Notes: generated by a model not told the origin, from the sequence alone. Shown: positions 10,851-20,799, counted from the stretch's first letter. The stretch: 64,000 nt of DNA from Drosophila persimilis (GCF_003286085.1 NW_020825350.1:1240001-1304000), one strand, 5' to 3'. Translations and numbers: made by a program.

Positions 10851-11730
10851 TGTGAGGAACCGCGGTTCCCACAGGCCGAATTCGACCGAAGCACAGCCGG
10901 ATAAGGCTGTGGAACGGCCGGATAAAGGCTGGGGAACGGCCGGATAAAGGATGGGGAACGGCCGGATAAAGGCTGATGGCTGGCCGGATAAGGCGAAGGT
11001 CAGTCCGGATACCCACGGATATCCGGATACGGCGAAGGGCCCCGAGAGGAGAAGTCTCCCGCTCTCAGAGGGCCGGCAGTGATCCGACGCATGACCAAAT
11101 AAGGGCATGGGATCACGCCACCGGCCAGGTCCCGTTACGAAGGCCGTGGAAACCAGGAGACGGCGATGGAAAGTTACCGAAAGTTACCGTTAAGGCGGGG
11201 TCATAAAAGGAGGCTGCGGCGACGAAGCGATCTCTTTTTCGTGGATGAGTGATCGCGCGCGCACGTTGAAACCCCGCCGAAACGTAAGAGTGATACCCGG
11301 TACGGTTCGAAGAAGTGCAGTGAAGTGAATACAGCAACAGGAAGACAGGCCCCGCCTGCCCCCAGAGTGAGTCTAAGTTAAGAGGTGATCCACAATTGCC
11401 GGCGGAAGCTAAGAGGGGAGTGCGAGACGTAGAGTGCGGATTTGAGTGGCGGGCCAAAGCAATAGCGGAGGTCAAATTGCCCCAATCATTAGCCTCAACG
11501 CTGCCACACCCGACGAGAGCCCACGCGTGGTGGAGATCCGTAGATAAGTGAAATTGTAATATCTAGCCCTAAGTCCTAATATAACTACGAATAAAGCGAA
11601 ATTCGATTAAAGAAGAGCGAGTTCTTATTATTTGTCGTTGGGGGCAACAATAAAAATACGTTGCAACGAGTCTGCCAACCGCTGAGCGAGCCCAGCAAAC
11701 TCAAGCGAACCAAAAGGTAGGTCCGTTACA
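10851..11730 (+). mobile_element. Family A solo LTR
   Basis: An 880-bp LTR beginning TGTGAGGAACC and ending CCGTTACA, flanked by the 4-bp duplication ATAC (10847-10850 and 11731-11734). No internal region remains, so it arose by LTR-LTR recombination. It contains a CArG box (11095-11104), a degenerate TATA (CATAAAAGG near 11202), and an AATAAA (about 11591). Its U3 has a duplicated GAAAGTTACC block, as does the 3' LTR of A1 but not the other family A LTRs. Confidence 0.93.
10896..10987 (+). repeat. 22-bp tandem repeat in LTR U3
   Basis: Copies of GCCGGATAAAGGCTGGGGAACG start at 10896, 10917, 10939, 10961 and 10983 (first spacing 21 bp, then 22). Other family A LTRs in the window have only one or two such units, so this U3 expanded locally. 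Confidence 0.85.
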
Positions 11731-11741
11731 ATACATATGTA

Positions 11742-12670
11742 TGTACACACGTCGACATATGTAAGTATTTTGACAAAAATTATGCACCACATATTTGGTT
11801 GTAACTTTTTATTTTTTTTAAGTAGAAAGTATATTTATTTATCGTAGATACATAGGTATTATATTAAGCTTATAAAAATATGTACAAAAAGTATGATAAG
11901 TGCGTTTATTCTGAAACTAAAATTAATTATTCGTAAACAGACGGTGGCATAAGTATTTTGACATTTTATAATATGTGAAAAAAAAACATAAACGAATGGA
12001 ACGAAGTAACTTTTTATAATGAATCAGTAAAATATATATCCACCCTTTGCCTCTATCACCTTTTGCAGACGTCTCGTGACTGATTCCACTAAGCTGTGGA
12101 TATAAGACAATGGAATTTCTCTCCAGAGTGATTTCACCTCTGAGACTGTACCCTCACGGTTCCTTGTCAAATCTGGAGTCCGGTTCCTTTTTATGTACGA
12201 CTAGAGATTCACAATAATGATTAAATATGGGCTCTGCGGCGGCCAGTCCAAAGTATTAACCCCAATGTCCTTCAAGAATTGGGTAACGACTTTAGCTTTA
12301 TGGCACGGGGCGTTGTCCTGTTGGAATGTAAAGGACTCCCCAATCAAATTATCTCCAGAGGGGAAAGCGTGATCGTTTAACACTTCCAAATATTTCTCTT
12401 TATTCATGCTGCCATCTACAGGCACTAAATTTCCCAAGCCATTGTAGGCGACGCATCCCCAAAACATTACGGTCCCACCTCCATGGCTCGCTCTTTCACA
12501 TATGGGTGTCACTTTTTTGCGACGTTGAGCCGTGAAACTGGAAAGCACTTTCATCGCTCCATAAAACATTTTGCCAAAATGAAAATGGTTTGCCGATAAA
12601 TTTTTTGGCAAACTCAAGGCGCTTTAGCTTATTACGCTGAGTTATTTGAGGTATAGCTCTGGCAATATAC
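11742..12670 (-). mobile_element. Tc1-like transposon, left (3' gene end) part
   Basis: Left end of a Tc1/mariner-superfamily transposon. It starts after a TA at 11740-11741 with an inverted repeat beginning TGTACACACGTC. The positions 11755-11777 match the complement of 28316-28337 over 22 bp, and TGTACACACGTC matches the complement of 37346-37357. The transposase gene runs leftward on the minus strand and is cut at 12670 by element A1. Joined in thought with 27646-28339 and 37343-37357 the transposon is about 1.6 kb, normal for Tc1. Confidence 0.88.
12201..12669 (-). pseudogene. Tc1-like transposase, C-terminal half
   Basis: DDE transposase of the Tc1 type, which cuts and pastes at TA sites in the nucleus. 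Visible: GGGTVMFWGC with the following strand, then FQQDNAPCHKAK (second catalytic Asp region) and LDWPPQSPYL, where Tc1 proteins have PPQSPDLNPIE, so the last catalytic region is degraded. The segment upstream (12560-12669) reads in another frame and gives KRLEFAKKF and a WSDESAF-like first Asp region, so a frameshift lies near 12550. The N-terminal half is at 27646-28009. Dead copy. Confidence 0.88.
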
Positions 12671-13493
12671 TGTGAGGAACCATGGTTCCCACAGGCCGAG
12701 TGCGACCAAAAGCACAGTCGGATAAAGGCTGACGGCTGGCCGGATAAGGCGAAGGTCAGTCCAGATACCCACGGTTATACGGATGCGGCGAAGAGGCCAA
12801 GGGCCTTGAGAGGAGAACTGCCCTGCTCTCGGAGAGAGAGACACGCGAGAGGCAAAGGAAACGGCGGGATCGGGCCGGCAGTAATCTGACGCATGACCAA
12901 ATAAGGGCATGGGATCACGCCACCGGCCAGGCCCCGTTACGAAGGCCGTGGAAACCAGGAGACGGCGATGGAAAACTACCGACGCCGAGCCGGCGCCTGT
13001 CAAGGGGCTATAAAAGGAGGCTGCGGCGACGAAGCGGTGGATAAGTGATTGCGCGCGCACGTTGAAACCCGGTTCGAAACGCAAGATTGATACCCGGTAC
13101 GGTTCAAAGAAGTGCAGTGAAGTGTAGCAACAGTCTAAATTAAGTGGAGAACCCCGTACGCCGGCGGAAGCTAAGAGGGGAGTGCGAGACGTGGAGTGCG
13201 GATTTGAGTGGCGGGCCAAAGCAATAGCGGAGGTCAAATTGCCCCAATCAGTAGCCTCAACGCTGCCACACCCGACGAGAGCCCACGCGTGGTGGAGATC
13301 CGTAGCTAAGAGAAATTGTAACTCCTAGCCCTAAGTCCTAATAGAATTGCGAATAAAGCGAAATTCAAGTAAAGAAACGGAAGGTCTTATCATTTATCGT
13401 TGGGGGCATCAATAAAAATACGTTGCGGCGAATCTGCCGACCGCTGAGCGAGCCCAGCAAACTCAAGCGAGCCCAAAAAGCAGGTTCGTTACA
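12671..13493 (+). repeat. A1 5' LTR
   Basis: 823 bp from TGTGAGGAACC to GGTTCGTTACA. U3 has the dyad with a CArG box (12897-12906); the TATA box is TATAAAAGG at 13009-13017; the poly(A) signal is AATAAA at 13352-13357. It belongs to the same LTR subtype as A2 and A3 (ACCGACGCCGAG block) and differs clearly from A1's own 3' LTR. Confidence 0.93.
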
Positions 13494-13495
13494 AC

Positions 13496-13513
13496 TGGCG
13501 CCCAACGTGGGGC
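13496..13513 (+). other. A1 primer-binding site (tRNA-Lys)
   Basis: TGGCGCCCAACGTGGGGC, two bases after the LTR end, is the exact complement of the 3' end of tRNA-Lys(CUU); it primes minus-strand DNA synthesis. Confidence 0.95.
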
Positions 13514-13562
13514 CTACAACGACAAATAGTAGGACAAAGGGAGGGAGAATATAGACGAGAGA

Positions 13563-14733
13563 ATGGGGAAGGGACAATGGATCCACCGGTTGAGAAAGGA
13601 GGAGCTTGTCCAATGCGGCGACACCCCGGGCGGACAGGTCCTCGCCGACACCCCGGGCGGACGACAAACAAGCCGCGTACGAGCACCTGGCACCCCCACC
13701 CGGCGCAGCCGAGGCGGCGCTGTGGAGGTCCCCAGTCGACATACAAAGAGAATTGATCGCGAGTCTCTCAGTGCCGATACCGGAACGCTCACACACAGGG
13801 ACGCCTAGCAGGTCCCGCGACCCAGGAAGGGATCGAAGCCGAGAAACCGAAAGGGGGAGAACCGAACCAGCCACCATACGGCCGGCACACCTGGACTACG
13901 CTAGAGTGGCGAAACAGGTGAGAGAGTGGTCGTTCCGGTTCGACGGGACGACGAAGCCTCTCGAGTTCTTGGAGCAGGTCGAGTGGTCCGCCGAGACGTA
14001 CGGTCTGGATCCGGATCTGATCCCAAGGGCGATGCCGGAGCTGCTAAAAGGGCGGGCGCTGATGTGGTTCGTGGCGAACCATCGGCAGTGGAGAACGTGG
14101 AAAGAGTTCTCTTCCAGCTTCCAGGCTTACTTTCTGCCTAGGGGATATTTTGAGAAGTTGCTGCAGGAAGTGAGGATGCGGAAACAGAAGTGGGGCGAGC
14201 CATTCAAAGAGTATATGGTAGAGATGCAGACACTTATGCGACCCCTGAAATGTCCCCAAGAAGAGCAAACGGAGTTGATTCGTGAGAATAGCATGCCCGA
14301 TCTGAGAGCGTAGATGAGACCACACCGGTGCAAGGATCTCGACACCATGATGGAACTGGTAGACGAGTTCGAGGCGCTGGAAAGAGACCGCCTAGAGTTC
14401 CAACGGGAGAATCCAACCCTGAAAGCCCGGGCAGCGAATCCCTTCCACAAGCCGGCCGAGACGACGGCATGTCGGCGATGCAAAGACGGCCCGCTGGAGG
14501 AGGCAGCACGTTAGGAAAGGGGAGCGCATGGCCTCTTGCCGACACCGACCAACGGCAATATCGAGAATGGATATGTCAAGAATCCGGCCCAGGCATGCCG
14601 AAGATGTGGGAGCGCGGATCATTGGAGCCGGGAGTGCAACGGCCGACCGCTCACCTACTGCTGGAGATGCGGAAAAGTGGGCATCTCGGCATGGCAGTGC
14701 TGCAGGAAGACGGGAAACGCCCCGCGACCCTAG
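13563..14733 (+). pseudogene. A1 gag (deleted, with internal stops)
   Basis: Structural protein of the retrotransposon particle. It starts MGKGQWIHRLRKEELVQCG at 13563, then has lost about 40 codons present in A2 and changed frame. The frame 13606-14313 carries the capsid-like Retrotrans_gag region (WFVANHRQWRTWKEFSS). A TAG at 14311-14313 replaces the Tyr codon seen in A2. A second TAG at 14512-14514 is shared with A2. After it the same frame gives the zinc knuckle CRRCGSADHWSREC and a second Cys-rich motif. Gag ends at TAG 14731-14733, just after the frameshift site. Confidence 0.85.
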
Positions 14734-14758
14734 CCGCGGAGGGCCGTGCCAGGGTCGC
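14712..14758 (+). promoter_or_regulatory. A1 gag-pol -1 frameshift signal
   Basis: Heptamer GGGAAAC (14712-14718) lies in the correct phase (G GGA AAC in the gag frame), 12 nt before the gag stop. After a 5-nt spacer there is a hairpin with 8-bp perfect stem GCGACCCT (14724-14731) and AGGGTCGC (14751-14758). A -1 shift here joins gag to the protease-pol frame. The same arrangement occurs in A2. Slippery heptamer plus stem at 5-8 nt is the established retroviral design. Confidence 0.85.
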
Positions 14759-15371
14759 AAGAAACGGTCCCTCAAGCCTAGTCGGCAGGCTGATCAGCGA
14801 GGAGGAGCAGTTACCCGCAGTAGTGGAGGTCGCGGGCATGGAGCTGCAAGCCACGGTGGATGCAGGAGCCACCAGCAGTTTCGTGAGCCGCGAGCTGGCG
14901 GACCGACTGAGAGGTGAAGGCCGGGAGGCTGCGGCAAGGAAAAGGGTGAGGTTGGCGGATGGCCATAGCCAGGAGGTCACGTGCCAGATTGAAACGAAGG
15001 TAGGCTTTGGGAACAAGGAGATCCCAATGGTGCTACTCGTATTGCCGGGTGTGATTGATGAGTTAGTGTTGGGATGGGATTTCCTCCGCGCGGTCGGGGC
15101 AGTGGTGACCTGTGCAGGACACAGGGTGGTGATCCCTGCCCAAGATCGGGAACGAGGAGGCCAGGAGGAAAGACTGTCCGTGGCGAAGGTCGAAGCTAGA
15201 GACACGGTTCCGGAGTACGACAACAAAACGGACACGACCCTAAGAATGGCCGCCAGAGAGGTGTCAGAGAGCAGGAGGCGGAATGAGGGGGCGAGGGAAG
15301 AGCCAGTGGAGGACTTCTTGGCCCGAGAGTTGGAGGTTTGTCTAATGTGGCGGTGCACACAATCACCATGA
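14715..15371 (+). pseudogene. A1 pol, protease segment
   Basis: Aspartic protease region of pol, which would cleave the Gag-Pol polyprotein. Entered by -1 frameshift near 14715. The active-site motif is DAGATSSF at 14859 (A2 keeps the normal DTGA), so this enzyme is probably weak or dead. The flap-following LVLGWDFL motif (15063-15086) is the usual second protease signature. Compared with A2, roughly 20 bp are missing near 15332, which shifts the frame; the protein would end at 15371 before reverse transcriptase. Confidence 0.85.
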
Positions 15372-16871
15372 GTGATCCGCAACCGATTAAGCAAAGATAT
15401 TACCCAAAGAACCCAAAAATGCAGGCCGAGATTAACCAGAAAGTGGACGAACTATTAGAAATGGGATGCATAGAGCCGTCAAAGAGCCCCTACAGTTCGC
15501 CTATAGTGATGGTAAAGAAGAAAAATGGCAAGTGGAGATTGTGTGTGGACTTTCGTCAAGTAAACGCGAGATCAGTAAAGGACGCATACCCAATGCCCAG
15601 GATCGATTACATACTCGATCAACTGCGGGAAGCGAAATTCATAAGTAGCCTGGATCTGAAGGATGGATATTGGCAGATTCCCCTGGCCGAGAGCAGCCGG
15701 CCGATCACGGCGTTCACGGTGCCCGGAAAGGGGCTATACCAATGGAAGGTGATGCCGTTTGGGTTACACTCCGCGTCGGCCACCTTTCAACGGGCATTAG
15801 ACCAAGTGATAGGGCCAGAAATGATGCCGCACGCATTCGCGTACCAGGATGACATAGTGGTCATCGGGCGAACAGAGGAAGAACACCGAAGAAACCTGAA
15901 AGAGGTGTTTCGACGGCTGCGCTTGGCTAACTTGCGGCTGAATGCAGACAAGTGCGAGTTCTTTAGGAAAGAGCTGCGGTATCTGGGCCACAAGGTGACC
16001 GGCGAGGGGATATGTACAGACCCCGAGAAAGTCACAGCCATAGCCGAACTGAAACCGCCGACAAATGTCAAGGAGCTGAGACAGTACTTGGGAGTGGCCT
16101 CATGTTACCGGAGGTTCGTGCCCGACTTCGCCACCCTCGTGCAGCCACTCACCGGGCTCCTCAAGAAGAAGACGGAATGGGTCTGGACCCGGGAACGGCA
16201 GGAAGCGTTCGAGGAGGTGAAGAAACGACTAGTGGCGGACCCCGTGCTGGCGTGCCCCGACTTCTCGAAGAAATTCATCCTGCAGACAGACGCCAGTGAT
16301 TACGGGCTGGGCGCGATTCTCACGCAGGAGACGGAAAGGGGAGAGCGGGTAATATCATATGCTAGCAGGACGCTAAACGGATCCGAAAGGAACTATTCGG
16401 CGACGGAGAAAGAATGTCTGGCCATTGTATGGGCCATCCGCCGGTTGAGGCCATACTTGGAAGGTTATCGCTTCAAGGTGGTCACGGACCACATGGCTCT
16501 GAAATGGTTGAATAGCATAGAAAGTCCGTCGGGAAGAGTGGCGAGATGGGCATTAGAGTTACAGCAGTACGACTTTGAAGTCGCGTACAGGAAAGGACAG
16601 CTCAACGTGGTAGCCGACGCACTCTCCCGACAACCGGTGGAGGAGCGAGGCCGTCGAATAAGAAATGAGGAGGGAAAACCTCCAGTAGGCGAGCCGCCCT
16701 GCAAGTGGTTAGAGGGCATGGCCGAAAATATCAGAAAAGAATCCCCAAAGTACCCCGACCATGTGGAGAAGGGGGGGAACTTGTACCGGCACATTCCTCA
16801 CCGGGCCGGGAGCGAAGAAGTCGCCTCGTGGAAGTTATGGGTGCCGAAATATGCCCGAGAAAGGGTTTTAA
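15338..16871 (+). pseudogene. A1 pol, reverse transcriptase and RNase H
   Basis: RT: SPIVMVKKKNGKWR, first catalytic Asp in LDLKDGYWQI, PFGLHSASATFQ, and YQDD at 15842-15853. Thumb/connection: LRQYLGVASCYRRFV. RNase H: LQTDASDYGLGAIL, YSATEKECLAIVWAI, KVVTDHMALKWL; then the tether ALSRQP. All catalytic residues look intact. The frame is separated from protease by a small deletion near 15332 and is cut at 16871-16875 (in the codons for RVLR) by B1; it resumes at 22535. Nonfunctional only because of these breaks. Confidence 0.93.
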
Positions 16872-16875
16872 GGGA

Positions 16876-17926
16876 TGTGAGGAAAGGTATTCCCACACAT
16901 AGGGGGCAGTATAGGGTTAAGCGCTAACGACCGTTATCCGGGGATATCCGGAGGCGGCGAATTCCCGAGGAGAGCGCTCCCGGGGTCCCAAGATGAGAGG
17001 GGAGGACCCCTGGGGAGAGAGCAGGGATGACGGAATCGGGCCGGCAGTGGTCCAGCGCATGTCCAAATATGGGCATGAGATCACGCCACCAGCCAGGTCC
17101 CGTTGGAGAGCGAGCTGCGGGATGATGGGATCGGGCCGGCAGTGGTCCAGCGCATGACCAAATATGGTCATGAGATCACGCCACCAGCCAGGTCCCGTTG
17201 GAAAGCGACAAGGGAATGAAGGAATGCCGATGGAAAAATACGGGCACCGCATGGCGGAAAGTGCCGTTAGCGCCAGGCGGCATCGGCGGCGCCGACGCAG
17301 AAGCGAGCCTATAAGAGGAGGGCCGCGACCAGAAAAGGGGACAGTCCACAGACGGAGCCAACACGAGTGAAGTGAATAGTGAGCCACGAAAAGTGAAACC
17401 AAGCAAAGGGAAAAGAACCGTAGCAAGCGAACGCGTTGTGTGAGGATTAAGAGGCGGACTCGAGCGTGCAGCCAAGAGCCAAAGACTCAAATCCCTTGAA
17501 CCAACGGCGCCCCGCTTGAAACACATCCCTTCAGGAGTGAGGCACCCTCGGGCCGAAAAGCCAAGTGAGTCGAGTGAGAGCGAACGCGTCAGGCGCCTGA
17601 CTGAGAGGTGGATTTGGGCCCCGTGCCAAGAATCGCTAGCCCCAGTCAGTAGAGCCGGCGGTGCCACGCTTGGCGACGCCGTGGGGGGCCCAGGGAGCAA
17701 CGCGCTCATCGGACCACAGAGGAGAGTCGGGAGGAGAACCAGCGCCGGAATCCGCGTAGCGTAAGATAGACTTAAGATACCAATAAAGCATTTCAACATA
17801 CCAGTACAAGATCCAACCCGTGCATTCTTACTTGTCGTCGGGGCAACATATAAATATTGTTGCAGCGAGCCTACCGACCGCTGAGCCAGCCCAGCTGCAT
17901 CAGACGGAGAAGAACGGTTCGTTACA
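16876..17926 (+). repeat. B1 5' LTR
   Basis: TGTGAGGAAAGG to GGTTCGTTACA, 1,051 bp. TATA box TATAAGAGG at 17310-17318; AATAAA at 17782-17787. U3 contains a direct duplication of about 95 bp (starting near 17026 and 17121), each copy with a CArG box (17063-17072, 17158-17167). B2 has a single copy of this block. Confidence 0.94.
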
Positions 17927-17928
17927 AC

Positions 17929-17946
17929 TGGCGCCCAACGTGGGGC
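17929..17946 (+). other. B1 primer-binding site (tRNA-Lys)
   Basis: Identical to the family A site, TGGCGCCCAACGTGGGGC, two bases after the LTR. Sharing the primer fits mobilisation by family A-type enzymes. Confidence 0.95.
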
Positions 17947-18153
17947 ATAAGCGTCTACCGGCTGGGGAATCGGATGATCCCTGGGTCCGAGGCGCTGCAC
18001 GGGGGTGACATCCGCGTCTAAGCCGATCCAGAGACGGGCGGAGCTGGCCACGGGGGGCGGGCCGATGTTGGCAGCACGGGCGAAAGGTTGGAGGACCTGT
18101 TGATCACGGGCTGGAAGATCGGTCAGCACCTTGGATCGGAACCCAAGGACGAG

Positions 18154-18205
18154 CTGAAAGAAAAGGCAAGGTGAGATGAGGAACCCAAGAACTCGGGAAG
18201 CTTAC
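18154..18205 (-). other. B1 antisense 52-nt intron
   Basis: Read on the minus strand: donor GTAAGCCTCC at 18205 and a pyrimidine tract ending TTTCAG at 18154, exactly 52 nt. The same intron at the same place and length is seen in B2 (63806-63857) and in A1, A2 and A3. On the sense strand it appears as CT...AC, so it cannot be a sense intron. Confidence 0.65.
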
Positions 18206-18242
18206 CAGATTCAAGGCGAAGCCAAACAACACGTCGCCAGAC

Positions 18243-18325
18243 CTGGAAGTAGAAAGGGCCAAATAAAAAGAAAATATATATAATATAAAAAAAAAAAAGG
18301 AGGAAGAAGTGGGAAGAAGGCTTAC
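18243..18325 (-). other. B1 second antisense intron candidate
   Basis: Minus strand: donor GTAAGCC at 18325, acceptor CTACTTCCAG ending at 18243, 83 nt. It leaves a 37-nt exon (18206-18242) before the 52-nt intron. B2 keeps the acceptor, but its donor reads GTTAGCC. Confidence 0.45.
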
Positions 18326-18482
18326 AAAACCAGGGGGCACCCTAGGGTTAACGCGGCGAAAGGCGCGGATAACTTTCAAAACGGGAGCGAGCGAGAGAGC
18401 CAGCTGGAAAGCAAGAGAGAGCCGTCCCACGGGCCCATGTAAGGCACCGTTACAGGGAACGGTGAGCACCGGCACGAGCCCT

Positions 18483-18490
18483 TATAAAGG
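18483..18490 (+). promoter_or_regulatory. Internal TATA box upstream of B1 ORF3
   Basis: TATAAAGG, followed by AGGGGGC, 82 bp before the ORF3 ATG and preceded by ACCGTTACAGGGAACG. A1 has TATATAGGAGG at the equivalent place after ACCGTTAGAGGGAACG. Suggests a separate ORF3 transcript starting near 18510-18515. Confidence 0.6.
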
Positions 18491-18564
18491 AGGGGGCAGC
18501 GCGCGATCAGGTCTTTTCAAAGTGGACCACGTGCGAGGAGAAAAAAAAAAGGAAAGAGTGTAAA

Positions 18565-20733
18565 ATGCAGCATCATTTGTTAAGATACCTGACGGAGCAG
18601 CGAAAATGGATTCGCCGCGGGTATCCGGCCATAGGTGACATGCAAAGGACGAGCAGGAGTAGGTCCCCGGAGCTCCAGCTATTGGCCTCACCGCTGGTGT
18701 CGACCGCGGGATCCACGGGACCGACGATGTCCCCGGTGGTATCGACGGGGTACACCGATGAGGGAAGCGATCTGGAGTTGGTGAGCTGGGAGCCGGCACC
18801 GCGGAGGAAACGCGCACACGAGGCGAAGCGCGAGGAGCCCCCGACCAGCCGACGAGAGGAGCCCCGGACCAGCCGACGAGAGGAGCCCCGGACCAGCAGA
18901 CGCAAGGAGCCCCGCACCAGCAAGCGCGAGGAGCCCCACGCCGGCGAGCGCGAAGAGCACCGGACCAGTAGGCGCGAGGAGCCTCGCGTCAGCAAGCGCG
19001 AGGAGCCCCACACCGGCAAGCGCGAGGAGTCCCGGGTCAGCAAGCGCGAGGAGCCCCACACCGGCAAGCGCGAGGAGTCCCGAACCAGCAAGCGCGAGGA
19101 GCGGCCTGAGAGAGGAAGGAGGGGGCGCACAACGCGGAAGGAGGAGCCCAGTGAGAGGGTCTCGAAGCGGGCGTCCACCCAGTCGACGCGTACGGCCAGG
19201 GAAGAGGAGTCGTCGGCACGCACAAGGGGGAGGTCGACGGCGCGGCAAAGGGGTCAGCGACCGACAGACCCACAGGTCGAGGAGCGGCAGCCAACGCCGA
19301 TCGAAACCGCGGTCAAGGAGCCGCAGGCAACGCCGGCTGACGCCACGGAAGACGACGCGGCCGCTGAGGCACGACGCCTCGCGGAATGGCACCGGCGGTT
19401 CGCGCTGGCCGCGGCGACGGAGGAGCGGAGGCAACGGCGTGTGTGGGAGGACGTCCTGGCGCTGGCAAAGAGGCTGAAGGCCACGCAAGAGGCCGAGAAG
19501 GAGGCGCAAGAAGCGGAGGCGGAGCGCCACAAACGAGACGTCGCGCACCAATGGAGGTGCATTAGCAAGATGCACGCAGCGGAGCAAAAGGAGAGGGCGC
19601 GTCTGCGTACGGAAGCGGAGAAGGCGAGGGCGACGCGGGCGGAGGGCGCGGCAGGCGGGCTGGCGGTGATCTCCAGCGATGAGGAGGAGGCGGAGTGCCC
19701 GCCAGCACCGAGGGCGGCCCGAGTCCAGTCGCCCGAAGAGGAGTGGCAGGAGAGGCTACGACGAGCCGAGGTGGAGGAGGAAGAGCTTTGGCAGCCACCC
19801 CCTGAAGACGTCGAGTCCGAGGAGGAGCCACGGCCGCAGGCCCCACCGTCGCCGGGGGCAGAGGAAGAGCCGCTCCAGAGTCGGCCGCCGGACGACAACG
19901 CGCGCGGCCAAGGGGATCAGCAGCCGCGGCAGCAGCCGCAGCAGCAGCGTCAGCAGCAGCAGCATCAGCAGCAGCAGCAGCAATGGCACGGGCCACAGGG
20001 AGCCGCCATTGGGCCGTTCGTCTCGCAGGAGGTGCGCTCCGCGGTAAGAGACGGCATGTTGTGGCACGTGCAAACGCTGCACATATCTTGGGCCTCGGGG
20101 CCCGCGCCTCAGCAGCCCGAGCAGGAGCCGGGGGAGGCACGACTATGGGAAGAGGCACCACGCGCCAGCGACGAGCGGGACCCGAGGCGGCGGGCACGGC
20201 CACAGGGGTCGACAGGCGCAGCGGCAGCACCCACGGCCGAAGAGGGCGAGACGGAGAGCACAGCGAACGCGACAACATCACTAGCGGCGGAGGGCCCAGC
20301 GGCGGTACCCGTAGTCGAGGCGGCGACCGATGGCGAAGCGGGCGACGGCGCGGGAGCAACGGCGGAAGCGGAGAAGGACGAGGCAGCGGAGCGCCACTCA
20401 CCTGAGCCATGGGAGAAAGGACCGTGGCAATGGCCGGAACCCAGCCATGGCGAGCGACCGAAGCTGGGGCGACAGGCGTCGTGCCCAGGGGAGCGGACGG
20501 AGGCGCGCCGGCCTGAGCTCCAGCGCCAGGCATCGTGGCCACAGACGAGATCGGCGGACAACGCACGGTGGCGGCCCGTCAACCGCGAGGAGTGGCCGGC
20601 CGTCGTCACGCGCTCCCTCGCGCGGATAAAGCCTAACTCAAGGAGGGTGAAGCGCCTGGTCACCGACGGTAGCGTTCGGTATCGGCTGTTGGTGTCCACC
20701 GATCGGCAGGAGGTATTCCGGGCGGAGTACTGA
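18565..20733 (+). CDS. B1 ORF3, large Gln/Glu/Arg-rich protein of unknown function
   Basis: 722 residues, intact. Starts MQHHLLRYLTEQRKW after the internal TATA box. Order: a Ser/Pro-rich segment with QLLASPLVS (conserved in family A), about 12 copies of an 8-residue charged repeat of the REEPRTSK type (residues about 88-182), a long Ala/Glu/Arg-rich probable coiled coil (about 270-370), an acidic Pro-rich stretch, polyQ (about 452-472), a conserved core GPFVSQEVRSAVRDGMLWH (about 483) ending ISWASGPAP, an Ala/Glu-rich spacer, and a basic C-terminus with EEWPAVV...RYR...EVFR. Core and C-terminus align with family A ORF3 (24793-26406). No signal peptide, membrane segment or Env features; low complexity suggests a nuclear or particle-associated scaffold, but the function is unknown. 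Confidence 0.8.
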   Translation: MQHHLLRYLTEQRKWIRRGYPAIGDMQRTSRSRSPELQLLASPLVSTAGSTGPTMSPVVSTGYTDEGSDLELVSWEPAPRRKRAHEAKREEPPTSRREEPRTSRREEPRTSRRKEPRTSKREEPHAGEREEHRTSRREEPRVSKREEPHTGKREESRVSKREEPHTGKREESRTSKREERPERGRRGRTTRKEEPSERVSKRASTQSTRTAREEESSARTRGRSTARQRGQRPTDPQVEERQPTPIETAVKEPQATPADATEDDAAAEARRLAEWHRRFALAAATEERRQRRVWEDVLALAKRLKATQEAEKEAQEAEAERHKRDVAHQWRCISKMHAAEQKERARLRTEAEKARATRAEGAAGGLAVISSDEEEAECPPAPRAARVQSPEEEWQERLRRAEVEEEELWQPPPEDVESEEEPRPQAPPSPGAEEEPLQSRPPDDNARGQGDQQPRQQPQQQRQQQQHQQQQQQWHGPQGAAIGPFVSQEVRSAVRDGMLWHVQTLHISWASGPAPQQPEQEPGEARLWEEAPRASDERDPRRRARPQGSTGAAAAPTAEEGETESTANATTSLAAEGPAAVPVVEAATDGEAGDGAGATAEAEKDEAAERHSPEPWEKGPWQWPEPSHGERPKLGRQASCPGERTEARRPELQRQASWPQTRSADNARWRPVNREEWPAVVTRSLARIKPNSRRVKRLVTDGSVRYRLLVSTDRQEVFRAEY
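18835..19115 (+). repeat. 24-bp coding minisatellite in B1 ORF3
   Basis: About 12 tandem units of 24 bp, each coding for 8 residues like R-E-E-P-R-T-S-K, with higher-order pairing of units. B2 has a rearranged array at about 62930-63175. All length changes keep multiples of 3 bp in B1. Confidence 0.88.
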
Positions 20734-20799
20734 GGAGGTGAGAAGAGAAGAGAAGAGGAGTGAAAAAAAATGGGAAGCAACGGAAATCGAAAAAAAAAA

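Larger units (their letters stand above)
17947..18482 (+). other. B1 leader (no gag-pol)
   Basis: About 540 bp between primer site and ORF3 promoter. Blocks such as ATCGGATGATCC (17970s) and GGCGAAAGGTTGGAGGACC (18080s) match the post-pol region of A1 (24030-24170). This places the gag-pol deletion right after the primer site. It holds two antisense introns (next entries). No sense gene is seen. Confidence 0.7.

Noticed and set aside
10596..11108. 170-codon minus-strand frame
   Set aside because: Crosses the boundary of the solo LTR at 10851, so it cannot be an old gene.
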